DNA of 64,000 nucleotides from positions 1 to 64,000 of the forward strand of contig CAVZEM010000001.1 in NCBI GenBank assembly GCA_963774305.1, in the 5' to 3' direction. This DNA is from DASUPK01 sp963774305 (GTDB lineage Bacteria; Actinomycetota; Thermoleophilia; Solirubrobacterales; 70-9). The notes under the pieces are model-generated. The model saw nothing but the letters and a program-made list of their open reading frames with translations, had not been told where the DNA came from and ran no database searches. Within the stretch, counting starts at the first letter, position 1. Each line of letters opens with the position of its first letter. This document shows positions 45,901 through 54,759 of this stretch, one piece after another. Both the position numbers and the translations under genes were made by a program.

Positions 45901-47573
45901 ACCTGACGGCCGAGGAGTGCGGGCAGCGGATCGAGGAGGGCTACTCGGCCGCCTCAATGCTCGAGAAGCTGGTCAAGGAGCGGCGTGCGGCCGTCGTCAG
46001 GATCGCCGGGGAGGAGCGCTACATCGCGGCGGAGGATGCCGGTCTCTACCGCGATGCACTAGGGGTTCCACCGCCCGCCGGACTGCCGGAGAGCTTCCTG
46101 GAGCCGGTCGACGATGCCCTCGTCTCCCTGGTCCGGCGCTACGCAGCCACCCACGTGCCCTTCCCGACCCGCCAGCTGGCCGACCGGTACGGCGTAGATC
46201 CAAGCTCCGCGCTGAAGGAGCTGGAGCGTTCGGGCGACGTGGTTCGCGGTGAGCTTCTCCCCGGGGGAAGCGCCCGCGAGTGGTGCGAGGCGGATGTATT
46301 GCGCCGCCTGCGGCGAGCCAGCCTGGCCCGCCTGCGGAAGGAGGTGGAGGCAACCGACCAGCGCGAGCTGGCCCGCTTCCTGCCGAGCTGGCAGAACGTC
46401 GACGCCCACGGCCGCTCCGGCGCCGGGCCAGATCGCCTCCGTGAAGCCCTGATCTCACTGCAGGGCGTGGCGCTGACTCCCAAGACCTGGGAGCGGGACG
46501 TCCTGCCGCGGCGGCTCGGCTCGTACAGCCCCACCTGGCTGGACGAGCTCTGCACCAGTGGCGAGCTGGTCTGGGTCGGCGCCGGCGCACTTGGCCGCAA
46601 CGACGGCAAGGTCGCCCTCTACTTCCGCGAGGACGTCCGGCTGGCGGGGCCGCCCCCGGGCAACGCCAAGCTCGATGCGCCCGCGGGGGAAATCCATGAC
46701 GCAATCCGCGAGCGCCTCGGGCAGGGCCCCTGCTTCTGGCTCGATCTGCTCGAGCTGGAGGGATCGCCCGAGGAGCTCCACGAGGCCCTCTGGGACCTGG
46801 CCTGGTCGGGGGAGGTCACCAACGATGCCTTCGCGCCGCTGCGCGCCCCTCGCCTGCGGGCCGCCCAGCGCTCGGAGCGCGGCGGCCGCCGGTTCGCCCG
46901 GCGCCGTGCGGCGGCGGCGGGAACCGTGATCGGGCGCTGGTCGCTGAGCGCGCCGCTGTTCGAGGGCGCCCCCACGGCCGGCCCACGGACGCGTGCACTC
47001 GCCGAGCTGATGCTCGAGCGGCACGGGATCGTCACCCGCGAGACCGCCATCGCCGAGGGCATCCCGGGCGGCTTCGCGTCGATCTACGGCGAGCTGCAGA
47101 ACCTGGAGCTCCTCGGAACGGCGCGGCGCGGGTACTTCGTGGAGGGCCTCGGCGGCGCGCAGTTCGCGCTGCCCGGAGCCGTCGAGCGCCTGCGGAGCCT
47201 TCCTCGGGCCGAGGGCGAGCTCCAGGTGCTCGCCGCGACCGATCCGGCCAACCCGTACGGCGCCACGCTCTCCTGGCCCAAGCTCGAGGGACAGCGTCGC
47301 CCCGCTCGCACGGCGGGCGCCTACGTGATGCTCCGAGACGGAGAGCCGCTGCTCTACATCGAGCGCGGCGGCAAGGGAATCCTGAGGCTGCAGTCGCTCG
47401 AGGGCGAAGAGCTCGCCGCAGCACTCGGCGAGCTTGCCGCCGCCGCCCAGGGCGGCCAGATCGAGAAGCTGGCGATCGAGCGGCTCGACGGCGAGCCGGT
47501 GATCGGCTCAGGGATGGAGGCCGCCCTGATCGAGGCCGGGTTCAGGCGCCAGCCGCGCCGCCTGGTCGCGTAG
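42996..47573 (+). CDS. lhr: Lhr-type superfamily 2 DNA helicase
   Basis: A 1525-residue long-form Lhr helicase, a 3'-5' DNA translocase linked to repair. Walker A APTGSGKT lies at residues 50-57, YVSPLKALSYDIERNL follows, the DEIH box is in AVIVDEIHAVAPSKRG, motif III is IGLSATQRPLERI, and motif VI is RGLQRVGRAGH. The long C-terminal part contains winged-helix and Lhr-specific domains. Residues about 330-382 are an unusual low-complexity insertion between motifs IV and V (SELPATEHAGHSDSRAGGGA). It is encoded by an imperfect palindrome. The Nei-like gene begins immediately after its stop, as in mycobacteria. Confidence 0.95.
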   Translation: MSTSATPKSPLEPFSEPVQKWFEASFEAATPAQAAGWPAIASGAHTLICAPTGSGKTLASFLWGIDRLAREPERLGSGVRIVYVSPLKALSYDIERNLRAPLQGIGAPVSVALRTGDTPQTERRRMRREPPDILITTPESLYLMISSGAREILGGVEAVIVDEIHAVAPSKRGSHLALTLERLDHLGDQNVQRIGLSATQRPLERIGQFLVGNGRDCEIVDASEPKQLDLEIVVPVEDMVEPSPLSNKRRDGADTGKTPHPDLKHSPERIDPGPIEASLDPATNTRSIWPAIYPELLRLVREHSSTIVFVNNRRAAERIAKRLNEMHNDEIESELPATEHAGHSDSRAGGGARKSASEDTPVPQDADSSPRQDPPAEIARAHHGSLSHEERALVEELLKSGELPCLVATSSLELGIDMGAVDLVIQVESPKSVTRGLQRVGRAGHTLGEVSKGRIFPKFRADLLECAVVARRMRMGEIEETVIPQNPLDVLAQHLVSMAALDEWEIDEVEKLVRSAQPFAELSREQLENVLDMLDGRYPSERFAELRPRIVWDRTKGTMRGRPGARQLAVANAGTIPDRGLYGVHLPDGRRVGELDEEMVYEARPGQTFLLGASTWRIEEITRDRVIVTPAPGTPGAVPFWRGDGIGRPAELGRAIGAFAREAVNADPKKLAKENDLDKLAAQNLVNYLTEQQAATRVVPSDEAIVIERFRDEIGDWRLCVLSPFGGRVHAAWGLALSAKIRDDKDLEADAIWSDDGIVIHLPDADEPPPGDLVMIEPDELEDLVIRELSGSALFGARFRENAARSLLIPRAWPGKRTPLWQQRLKSQSLLEVARDFPRFPVILETYREVMRDVLDLPALRELLRDLHSRKITMVEVETPTASPFASSLLFDYVATYMYEGDTPNAERRAAALALDRDLLAELLGQEELRELIDPEALEEVGEQLQHLTEAGLAKDRDGLQQILRRLGDLTAEECGQRIEEGYSAASMLEKLVKERRAAVVRIAGEERYIAAEDAGLYRDALGVPPPAGLPESFLEPVDDALVSLVRRYAATHVPFPTRQLADRYGVDPSSALKELERSGDVVRGELLPGGSAREWCEADVLRRLRRASLARLRKEVEATDQRELARFLPSWQNVDAHGRSGAGPDRLREALISLQGVALTPKTWERDVLPRRLGSYSPTWLDELCTSGELVWVGAGALGRNDGKVALYFREDVRLAGPPPGNAKLDAPAGEIHDAIRERLGQGPCFWLDLLELEGSPEELHEALWDLAWSGEVTNDAFAPLRAPRLRAAQRSERGGRRFARRRAAAAGTVIGRWSLSAPLFEGAPTAGPRTRALAELMLERHGIVTRETAIAEGIPGGFASIYGELQNLELLGTARRGYFVEGLGGAQFALPGAVERLRSLPRAEGELQVLAATDPANPYGATLSWPKLEGQRRPARTAGAYVMLRDGEPLLYIERGGKGILRLQSLEGEELAAALGELAAAAQGGQIEKLAIERLDGEPVIGSGMEAALIEAGFRRQPRRLVA
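44026..44131. repeat. Imperfect palindrome inside the lhr coding sequence
   Basis: The left arm (44026-44066) and right arm (44087-44131) are complementary over about 40 bases with small gaps. The core is GGGGCGAGGAAGTCCGCATCC on the left (21 bases, quoted in two parts as GGGGCGAGGAA + GTCCGCATCC) and GGATGCGGATTCCTCGCCCC on the right. The loop is 44067-44086. The pairing may extend weakly outward to about 44014-44143. The reading frame is kept throughout. Confidence 0.75.
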
Positions 47574-48365
47574 ATGGCGGAGGGCGACTCGATCCTCCGT
47601 GTCGCCAGGCGCCTGGACAAGAGCCTTGCCGGCAGGAGGCTGTCGGTCCGCACGCCCGGTCCGCGCCGCCCGGCGGGGCTGCCGGCCACCCAGCTGGACG
47701 GCCGCGCGCTCGACCGGGTCGAAAGCCGCGGCAAGCATCTGCTGCTGCACTTCGAGGGCGGCCTCGCCCTGCACAGCCATCTCGGCATGCGCGGCAGCTG
47801 GCAGCTCTACCGCACCGGCGAGCCCTGGCGGCGGCCCGCCCAGCAAGCCTGGATAGCCCTGTCGGCCGAGGGCACCGAGGCGGTCAACTTCGGCGGCTCC
47901 ACGATGCGGATCGCACGGGAGGCACAGCTGCGCCGGGACCCGCGTCTGGCGCGGCTCGGGCCCGACCTGCTGTCGGACGACTTCGATCCGGCGGTGGTCG
48001 TCGATCGCATGCGATCGCTCGCGCCCGATATCGAGCTCGGCGCGGCGCTGCTCGGCCAGAGGCTGGTCGCCGGGATCGGCAACATCTTCAAGTCAGAGGG
48101 CTGCTTCGCGGCGGGCTTCGATCCCAACCGCTCACTGACCTCCCTTGCCGACGAGGATCTGGTCGCCGTCCTGGAGGAAACGAGGACGCTGATGCTCGCG
48201 GCGGTGGACACCGGACGTCAGCCCGATCGCGTCTACCGGAAGGCCGGCAGACCCTGCCCTCGGTGCGGAACGACGATCCTGTCTCGAGCGCAGGGCGACT
48301 CGGCCCGGACGACCTATTGGTGTCCCAGCTGTCAGCCGCCTGCCCTCCGCACCTTTCAGCCTTGA
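47574..48365 (+). CDS. Fpg/Nei-family DNA glycosylase with Ala in place of Pro2
   Basis: A 263-residue base-excision-repair glycosylase/AP lyase of the Nei subgroup. Conserved features are the N-terminal MAEGDSILRVARRLDKSLAG, the lysine loop RGKHLLLHFEGG, HSHLGMRGSW, the H2TH segment GAALLGQRLVAGIGNIFKSE and a zinc finger PCPRCGTTILSRAQGD ... CPSCQP. The catalytic residue of Fpg/Nei is normally Pro2; here residue 2 is Ala, with Glu3 kept. The start is certain because the preceding codon is the lhr stop. Activity, if any, would need a different N-terminal amine chemistry, as in NEIL3 with Val2. Confidence 0.9.
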   Translation: MAEGDSILRVARRLDKSLAGRRLSVRTPGPRRPAGLPATQLDGRALDRVESRGKHLLLHFEGGLALHSHLGMRGSWQLYRTGEPWRRPAQQAWIALSAEGTEAVNFGGSTMRIAREAQLRRDPRLARLGPDLLSDDFDPAVVVDRMRSLAPDIELGAALLGQRLVAGIGNIFKSEGCFAAGFDPNRSLTSLADEDLVAVLEETRTLMLAAVDTGRQPDRVYRKAGRPCPRCGTTILSRAQGDSARTTYWCPSCQPPALRTFQP

Positions 48366-48395
48366 AGCGCCTGAGCAGGGATAATCGTCGGTGGG

Positions 48396-49094
48396 ATGGA
48401 GAGCCGGGCAAGACAAGGCATCGTCGAGCTCCTGAGCCGCGTTCCTCTCTTCTCCGAGCTGTCGCCCGAGGAGCTCGACCGGGTGGCTCAGGTCGCCATT
48501 CCCCGGAGCTACCCGGCGGACACGCGGGTCTTCCACGAGGGCGACCCTGGAGACGCCTGCTACATCGTCAACCAGGGCAGCTGCCGGGTGATCCGGCAGC
48601 ACTCCGACGGGCGGGTGATCACGCTGGCGACCCTCGGCCCGGGTGCGATCTTCGGAGAGCTCGCGATGCTCGACGGCGAGCGCCGGTCCGCCAGCGTCGA
48701 GGCGGCCGAGAACACGGAGCTGCTCGCCCTTCCGGCGACGGACATGCGCACGCTGATCCGGGAGCACGCGGAGATGGCCGAGAAGCTCGTGGTGGCGCTG
48801 ACCCGCCGGCTTCGGGAGGCGAACGAGCGCATCGCCCGCCAGTCCTTCCAGACCGTGCCGAGCCGGGTCGCCGGAGTGCTGAACCAGCTGCTCGCCGAGG
48901 AGGCGGTGACGCCGCTGGTCAGGGATGGCGTCACGATCCGGCTGCGCCAGTCCGATCTCGCCCAGATGGCGGGGACCTCGCGCGAGAGCGTCAGCAGATT
49001 CCTCGCCATTCTCGAGCGGGCAGGGGTGGTGCAGGTGGGCCGGGGCCGTGTGACCGTGATCGAGCCGGAGCGCCTCGACGCCTACATTTTCTAG
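48396..49094 (+). CDS. Crp/Fnr-family transcriptional regulator
   Basis: A 232-residue regulator. Residues about 15-130 are a cyclic-nucleotide-binding barrel (LFSELSPEELDRVAQVAIPR, VFHEGDPGDACYIVNQGSCR, GPGAIFGELAMLDGERRSAS, the last being the phosphate-binding cassette with G-E-L and R-S). A dimer helix follows, then the Crp HTH (DGVTIRLRQSDLAQMAGTSR followed by ESVSRFLAILERAGVVQVGR). The RRSAS segment fits a true cAMP binder. No Fnr-type cysteines are present. It is on the same strand as the glycosylase but probably has its own promoter in the 30-bp gap. Confidence 0.92.
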   Translation: MESRARQGIVELLSRVPLFSELSPEELDRVAQVAIPRSYPADTRVFHEGDPGDACYIVNQGSCRVIRQHSDGRVITLATLGPGAIFGELAMLDGERRSASVEAAENTELLALPATDMRTLIREHAEMAEKLVVALTRRLREANERIARQSFQTVPSRVAGVLNQLLAEEAVTPLVRDGVTIRLRQSDLAQMAGTSRESVSRFLAILERAGVVQVGRGRVTVIEPERLDAYIF

Positions 49095-49187
49095 CGGCCA
49101 CCAGGTTGCACCACTATGAGCGAGGGACGTAGTCCCGAGCGGTTGTGCGGGGCAGCCGCTTGTGGCCGCGATCTGATGGCGAAGCCG
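49091..49187 (+). repeat. Repeat family 2, copy 2
   Basis: CTAGCGGCCACCAGG starts at the Crp gene's TAG; the unit continues with GGGCAGCCGCTTGTGGCCGC and ends GATCTGATGGCGAAGCCG. A second partial end unit, ACCGCGATCTGATGGCGAAG, lies at 49200-49219 and contains the likely start codon of pcm. Confidence 0.75.
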
Positions 49188-49210
49188 CCTACCCACACCA
49201 CCGCGATCTG

Positions 49211-49876
49211 ATGGCGAAGCCAGATTTCACAGACGAACGCGCCCGCATGGTGGAGCGCCAGCTGCGACGTCGCGGAATCGACGACGAGAGGGTGCTCGCC
49301 GCGATGGCGGCGGTTCCCCGCGAGCATTTCGTGCCCGAGCGGGTTCGGAACAGCGCCTACAACGACTCGGCGCTGCCGATCGGCCACGAACAGACAATCT
49401 CCCAGCCCTGGGTGGTGGCCGCGATCTGCCAGGCGCTGCAGCTCGAGGGCGATGAAAGGGTGCTCGAGATTGGGACGGGATCGGGCTACTCGGCGGCCGT
49501 GCTGGCGAAGCTCGCCGACCGCGTGATCAGCATCGAGCGGGTGCCCGAGCTCGGCGAGTACGCGTGGCACAGATTGGACGAGCTCGGCATCGAGAACGTG
49601 GAGGTCATCGTCGGGGACGGCAGTCGCGGCCACCCGGATGAGGCCCCCTACGACGCGATCGCCGTGCACGCCGCCACCCCGGAGGCCCCGCACAGCCTGC
49701 TCGCCGAGCTCGCCCCGGACGGCCGGCTCGTTGTCCCGATCGCAACCGGCTCCGCCGACCTGCTGGTGGCCTTCATCCGCGAGAACGGCGATCTGCGCCA
49801 AGAGACCATCGGTCCCTGTCGCTTCGTCCCGCTGATCGGGGCCGAGGGCTTCAACCCCCCTGAGCAGGCTCAGTAA
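49211..49876 (+). CDS. pcm: Protein-L-isoaspartate O-methyltransferase
   Basis: A 221-residue SAM-dependent repair methyltransferase acting on isoaspartyl residues in aged proteins. Family motifs are ARMVERQLRRRGIDDERVLA, MAAVPREHFVPERV, ALPIGHEQTISQPWVVAAIC, motif I VLEIGTGSGYSAAVLAKLAD and IVGDGSRGHPDEAPYDAIAV. The ATG at 49211 lies inside the end of a repeat-family-2 unit; a second ATG at 49247 (MVERQLRRRG) is equally good by homology. If the first is used, the repeat supplies the first four codons (MAKP). Confidence 0.93.
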   Translation: MAKPDFTDERARMVERQLRRRGIDDERVLAAMAAVPREHFVPERVRNSAYNDSALPIGHEQTISQPWVVAAICQALQLEGDERVLEIGTGSGYSAAVLAKLADRVISIERVPELGEYAWHRLDELGIENVEVIVGDGSRGHPDEAPYDAIAVHAATPEAPHSLLAELAPDGRLVVPIATGSADLLVAFIRENGDLRQETIGPCRFVPLIGAEGFNPPEQAQ

Positions 49877-49913
49877 GCGGCTGCTTCGGTCGCGCCTGAA
49901 GTAGGCTCGGCGG

Positions 49914-50318
49914 GTGAACTCCGCCCTCTACGTCCTCAACTTCTACTCGCCGATCTTCGTCGATCAATTGCGCAGCGGCCGGAAGACGGCGACGATCCGG
50001 CTGGGCGACAAGTCGCGCAAGTACAAGCGCGGCCAGGTCGTCTGGATCACGATCGGCTACCGCCACCAGGCCCGGGAGAAGATCTTCGCGGCGGTCATCG
50101 ACGACGTCGAGGTGAAGAAGATCGCCGAGCTCTCCCCCCGCGACATCGAGCACGACAACCCTGAGTTCCGGCGACGTGAGGAGACAGTGGACTTCCTGGA
50201 GAAGCTCTACACGCGGCCCGTCGGCGACGACGACACCGTGACCGTGATCCGCTTCTCGCAGATCGTCGAAAGGCCGAGTACGCAGTTCGGCAATGGCGAG
50301 ACGCCGTCTCGAAACTGA
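49914..50318 (+). CDS. ASCH-domain protein
   Basis: A 134-residue single-domain ASCH protein (ASC-1 homology; related to PUA-like RNA-binding folds). It shows VLNFYSPIFVDQLRSGRKTA, TIRLGDKSRKYKRGQVVWIT and VIDDVEVKKIAELSPRDIEH. The KTATIR and KYKRGQ segments contain residues that line the putative nucleic-acid or nucleoside groove. The start is a GTG at 49914. Some ASCH proteins hydrolyse N4-acetylcytidine; no claim is made here. Confidence 0.88.
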   Translation: MNSALYVLNFYSPIFVDQLRSGRKTATIRLGDKSRKYKRGQVVWITIGYRHQAREKIFAAVIDDVEVKKIAELSPRDIEHDNPEFRRREETVDFLEKLYTRPVGDDDTVTVIRFSQIVERPSTQFGNGETPSRN

Positions 50319-50374
50319 GCGCCGCGGCGCGCGGGTCCTATCGCCCGCGGCAGACACGTAGAGTCGCAACGCAC

Positions 50375-50848
50375 ATGGCCGAGTACAAATTTCTCAGCAC
50401 CTGGCTGCTGGAAGCGGAGCGCGAGCGAGTCTGGGACGCCATCTACGAGTCCGAGCGCTGGCCCGAGTGGTGGCACGGCGTGCTCGAGGCGGACAAGCTG
50501 GAGGAGGGGGACGAGAACGGATTGGGCCAGTACGGGCGTTACGTGTGGAAGTCGAAGCTGCCCTACAGGCTCGAGTTCTTCATCCGGACCACCAAGGTCG
50601 AGAAGCCCTACCTCCTCGAGGGGAGCGCCGAGGGCGAGCTCGCCGGCGTCGGCCGCTGGCGCCTGTTCGAGCGGGACGGTGTCACCGCCGCGCTGTATGA
50701 GTGGAACGTGCACACGACGCGGGCCTGGATGAACCTCCTCTCCCCGGTCGCCCGGCCGATCTTCGCGGTCAATCACGACTACGTGATGAGGAACGGGGGC
50801 CACGGGCTCGCCAAGCTGCTGGGCGCTCCGCTGCTCGCCATCGACTAG
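50375..50848 (+). CDS. SRPBCC-family (START-like) protein
   Basis: A 157-residue START-like protein: FLSTWLLEAERERVWDAIYE, WPEWWHGVLEADKLEEGDEN, YRLEFFIRTTKVEKPYLLEG and WRLFERDGVTAALYEWNVHT, followed by a C-terminal helix (NHDYVMRNGGHGLAKLLGAP). The fold has a hydrophobic pocket, and similar proteins are annotated as polyketide cyclases/dehydrases without evidence. It is an independent gene upstream of the groES promoter. Confidence 0.9.
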   Translation: MAEYKFLSTWLLEAERERVWDAIYESERWPEWWHGVLEADKLEEGDENGLGQYGRYVWKSKLPYRLEFFIRTTKVEKPYLLEGSAEGELAGVGRWRLFERDGVTAALYEWNVHTTRAWMNLLSPVARPIFAVNHDYVMRNGGHGLAKLLGAPLLAID

Positions 50849-50886
50849 TTGACGAGTTGATCACGAGCCCGAAGGGCGGCTCTGGC

Positions 50887-50892
50887 TACAAT
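50887..50892 (+). promoter_or_regulatory. groES -10-like element
   Basis: TACAAT lies 12 bases upstream of the CIRCE dyad, so the transcription start would fall just at or within CIRCE, as expected for a HrcA-repressed promoter. No strong -35 is visible. Confidence 0.55.
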
Positions 50893-50903
50893 CACATCGC
50901 TGG

Positions 50904-50930
50904 CTGGCACTCTCCTATCGAGAGTGCCAA
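50904..50930 (+). promoter_or_regulatory. CIRCE element (HrcA operator) upstream of groESL
   Basis: CTGGCACTC-N9-GAGTGCCAA matches the CIRCE consensus TTAGCACTC-N9-GAGTGCTAA with the correct nine-base spacer. It predicts heat-inducible control by HrcA, whose gene is not in the window. Confidence 0.93.
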
Positions 50931-50974
50931 CAACGCCACAGGCTTGAGTAACACCCATCCCAAGCTAGGAGGAA

Positions 50975-51268
50975 ATGCCGATGAAGTTGAAGCCGCTAGG
51001 CGACCGCCTGATCGTTCAGGCAGTCGAGGAGGAAGAGACGACCGCAAGTGGGATCGTCCTTCCCGATACAGCGAAGGAGAAGCCGCAGAAGGGCAAGGTG
51101 CTCGCTGTCGGCGACGGTGCGATCCAGGAGGACGGCAGCCGCCGCCCACTCGACGTGGGCGAGGGCGACGAGGTCCTCTACTCCAAGTACGGAGGCACCG
51201 AGATCACTGTCGACGGAGACGAGCTGCTCGTCCTGCGCGAGTCGGACGTACTCGCGAAGGTCGGCTAG
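50975..51268 (+). CDS. groES: Co-chaperonin GroES
   Basis: A 97-residue Hsp10 that caps GroEL. It has LKPLGDRLIVQAVEEEETTA, the mobile loop TASGIVLPDTAKEKPQKGKV with the GIVLP motif, and EGDEVLYSKYGGTEITVDGD. AGGAGG is well placed before the ATG. It is the first gene of the groES-groEL operon, under CIRCE. Confidence 0.98.
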   Translation: MPMKLKPLGDRLIVQAVEEEETTASGIVLPDTAKEKPQKGKVLAVGDGAIQEDGSRRPLDVGEGDEVLYSKYGGTEITVDGDELLVLRESDVLAKVG

Positions 51269-51299
51269 CCCGAGGACTTAGGAAGGAGGAAGCACACAT

Positions 51300-52937
<1,638 letters not shown>

Positions 52938-52976
52938 CGAGTACGCTCGGCCCTAACAGGCGAGTGTTCTTTTCCA

Positions 52977-53010
52977 GAGGCCCGGCTCACGCCGGGCCTC
53001 TTGCTTTTCT
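52977..53010 (+). terminator. Intrinsic terminator of groESL
   Basis: GAGGCCCGGC-TCAC-GCCGGGCCTC is a perfect ten-base stem with a four-base loop, followed by TTGCTTTTCT. It lies 40 bases after the groEL stop. Confidence 0.92.
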
Positions 53011-53016
53011 GGGCCG

Positions 53017-53268
53017 ATGACGAAGCTCCGCATGGCCGGACTCCTGCTGATCGCCGGCTCGGCGATCACGCTCGCCCTGCACTTCGCGGGCGTACCCGAG
53101 GATCTCTACCGCTGGCTCTACCACCACCTGCTCTCGGGACTCGATGTCCCTGAGGACCCGTCGGACGGCACGGTTGCCGCGGTACGGGATGTCTCCCTGA
53201 TCGGCGGGATCCTGGAGCTCGTCGCCGGGATCGGCGTCCTGGTCGCCGACCGACTGCGGACCGTCTAG
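53017..53268 (+). CDS. Small two-TM membrane protein
   Basis: An 83-residue protein with two hydrophobic helices (MAGLLLIAGSAITLALHFAG and LIGGILELVAGIGVLVADRL) separated by a loop with LYRWLYHHLLSGLDVPEDPS. No family is recognised. It starts just after the groEL terminator, so it needs its own promoter. Its stop TAG shares bases with the stop of the convergent NAD(P)-binding gene through a single CTAG. Confidence 0.65.
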   Translation: MTKLRMAGLLLIAGSAITLALHFAGVPEDLYRWLYHHLLSGLDVPEDPSDGTVAAVRDVSLIGGILELVAGIGVLVADRLRTV

Positions 53269-54173
53269 CCCTCGGTCCCGAGTACGGCGCCCATCGGCCT
53301 CGGCTCGACGCCCAGCCGCTCGGCGTCCTCCGTGCCGCGCTCGCTGGTCATCGGCACCTCCATCAGCTCCGCCTCCTCCCAGGTCGCGAACACCGAAGGG
53401 CCGGCGACGAGCTCCAGCGCCCTCAGACCGGTCCGGACCAGCGGGGTGGGCACGTGCACCAGCGGCCTGTTCCGGCCGGCCGCCTCGAGCACCCGCTCGA
53501 CGATCTCGTCGTAGGAGAGAACCTCGGGCCCGCCGAGCTCATAGCGGCCGTCCTTCTCTCCAGCACGACCCGAGCCCTTCGCCCCGTTCACCGACGCGGC
53601 CACACAGCGGGCGACATCCCGCGCCCAGATCGGCTGGTAGCGCGAACCGCCCGATCCGGAGACCGGCACGGCCGGGAGCAGCGACAGCCGCTGAAGCAGC
53701 GTGATCCAGGGATCGCCCGGCCGGTAGACGATCGACGGCGCGAAGACGGTCGTCCGCAGCGGCGAATCTCTCACCGCGCGCTCGGCAAGCGCCTTCGAGC
53801 GGAAGAACCGGGTCCGCTGGAAACCGGTGGCCCCCATCGCCGAGAAGAAGACGAAGCGGGACACTCCGGCGCGCTCCGCCAGCCGGAGCAGGCGGTTGCT
53901 GGCGAGGCCATTGATCTCCTCGATCGTTCCCCCCGGCTGGTCGCGGATCGTCGCCGCCAGGTGGATGACGGTGTCGACGCCGCGCATCGCGTGCCGAATC
54001 GAGAGCGGGTCCCGGAGGTCGCCGAGAGTGATCTGCACGTCGACCCGATGCTCCCCGAGCTTCCTCGGATCGCGAACGAGCACCCGTACCTGCTGGCCGG
54101 TCGCGAGCAGCTCCGGCAGGAGTTCCCCGCCGACGACGCCGGTTGCTCCCGTGAGGAGAATCACGCGAAGCAC
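53265..54173 (-). CDS. NAD(P)-binding NmrA/NDUFA9-like protein
   Basis: A 302-residue atypical SDR protein: RVILLTGATGVVGGELLPEL is the glycine-rich nucleotide site, followed by VRVLVRDPRKLGEHRVDVQI, DTVIHLAATIRDQPGGTIEE, FVFFSAMGATGFQRTRFFRS (with a degenerate active-site YxxxK) and VFAPSIVYRPGDPWITLLQR. Members act as reductases, redox sensors or complex I assembly factors. A GTG at 54173 begins the domain directly. The frame also opens at an ATG at 54218 that lies in repeat family 2 (MAKPAG), which would add 15 repeat-derived residues. Confidence 0.88.
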   Translation of the reverse strand: MLRVILLTGATGVVGGELLPELLATGQQVRVLVRDPRKLGEHRVDVQITLGDLRDPLSIRHAMRGVDTVIHLAATIRDQPGGTIEEINGLASNRLLRLAERAGVSRFVFFSAMGATGFQRTRFFRSKALAERAVRDSPLRTTVFAPSIVYRPGDPWITLLQRLSLLPAVPVSGSGGSRYQPIWARDVARCVAASVNGAKGSGRAGEKDGRYELGGPEVLSYDEIVERVLEAAGRNRPLVHVPTPLVRTGLRALELVAGPSVFATWEEAELMEVPMTSERGTEDAERLGVEPRPMGAVLGTEG

Positions 54174-54206
54174 TGTAGCCACGCCGTCACCGACGCTTGC
54201 GCCGGC

Positions 54207-54306
54207 CGGCTTCGCCATCAGGCCGCGGCGACAAGCGGCCGCCCACCATAAGTCGCTCCGGGCTTCGCCCTCCGCTCCAGAAAGCGAGCGGCCTGGTCGC
54301 CGCTAG
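54207..54306 (-). repeat. Repeat family 2, copy 3 (minus strand)
   Basis: On the minus strand it reads CTAGCGGCGACCAGGCCGCT, then GGGCGAAGCCCGGAGCGACT, GGCGGCCGCTTGTCGCCGCG and GATGGCGAAGCCGG, matching copy 1 at 37302 in all blocks. Its final ATGGCGAAGCC overlaps the longer possible start of the SDR gene. Confidence 0.75.
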
Positions 54307-54376
54307 AATGTCGCGTCCCGCGGCGCCCACTGGGCGCCGCAATCGCAATCCCGAACTTGGGAAAGGATTAGGCCCC

Positions 54377-54643
54377 TTGGCATACGTCATCGCGGAGCCC
54401 TGCATCGGCCAGAAGGACAACTCCTGCGTAGAGGTCTGCCCCGTCGACTGCATCCATCCGACGCCGGACGAGCCCGACTACGACAACGTCGAGCAGCTCT
54501 ACATCGATCCGGACGAGTGCATCGACTGCGATGCCTGCGTGGAGGCCTGCCCGGTCGACGCCTGCTTCGCCGAGGACCAGCTCCCCGAGGAGTGGTCGAA
54601 GTACACGCAGGTCAACCTCGAGTACTACAAGAGCAAGGCCTAG
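54377..54643 (+). CDS. fdxA: 7Fe-8S ferredoxin (FdxA type)
   Basis: An 88-residue ferredoxin with one 3Fe-4S and one 4Fe-4S cluster. Cysteines in the first cluster region are C9, C17, C21 and C25; the second set is C48, C51, C54 and C58, with a further C63. The motifs CVEVCPVDCIHP and CIDCDACVEACPVDAC are typical. The start is TTG at 54377 (LAYVIAEPCIG), with AAAGGA about ten bases earlier; the frame upstream is repeat DNA. It probably supplies electrons to P450s or other oxidoreductases. The stop TAG begins a short family-2 repeat. Confidence 0.93.
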   Translation: MAYVIAEPCIGQKDNSCVEVCPVDCIHPTPDEPDYDNVEQLYIDPDECIDCDACVEACPVDACFAEDQLPEEWSKYTQVNLEYYKSKA

Positions 54644-54681
54644 CGGCCGCCGGAGGCGCGATCTGACGGCTTAGCCGTCGA
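54641..54681 (+). repeat. Repeat family 2, copy 4 (short form)
   Basis: CTAGCGGCCGCCGGAGGCGC and GATCTGACGGCTTAGCCGTC are the two ends of the family-2 unit with the middle deleted. It again starts at the stop codon of the preceding gene. Confidence 0.6.
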
Positions 54682-54694
54682 TTCCGGCGCTCAA

Positions 54695-54733
54695 TACCCA
54701 ACATTTGGCTAGACGCACCCGAATATTTGGGTA
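54695..54733. promoter_or_regulatory. AT-rich dyads upstream of the CAP-domain gene
   Basis: TACCCAA (54695-54701) and TTGGGTA (54727-54733) are inverted, and CCAACATTTGG (54698-54708) is a second palindrome inside. The segment is AT-rich compared with its surroundings and lies 27 bases before the gene, fitting a promoter/operator. Confidence 0.4.
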
Positions 54734-54759
54734 CCTGATCCTCCCCGCCGATCCGGTGG

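Noticed and set aside
53265..54218. ATG at 54218 as the firm start of the SDR protein
   Set aside because: The codons before the GTG at 54173 are repeat-family-2 and spacer DNA; the domain begins at RVILLTGATG.
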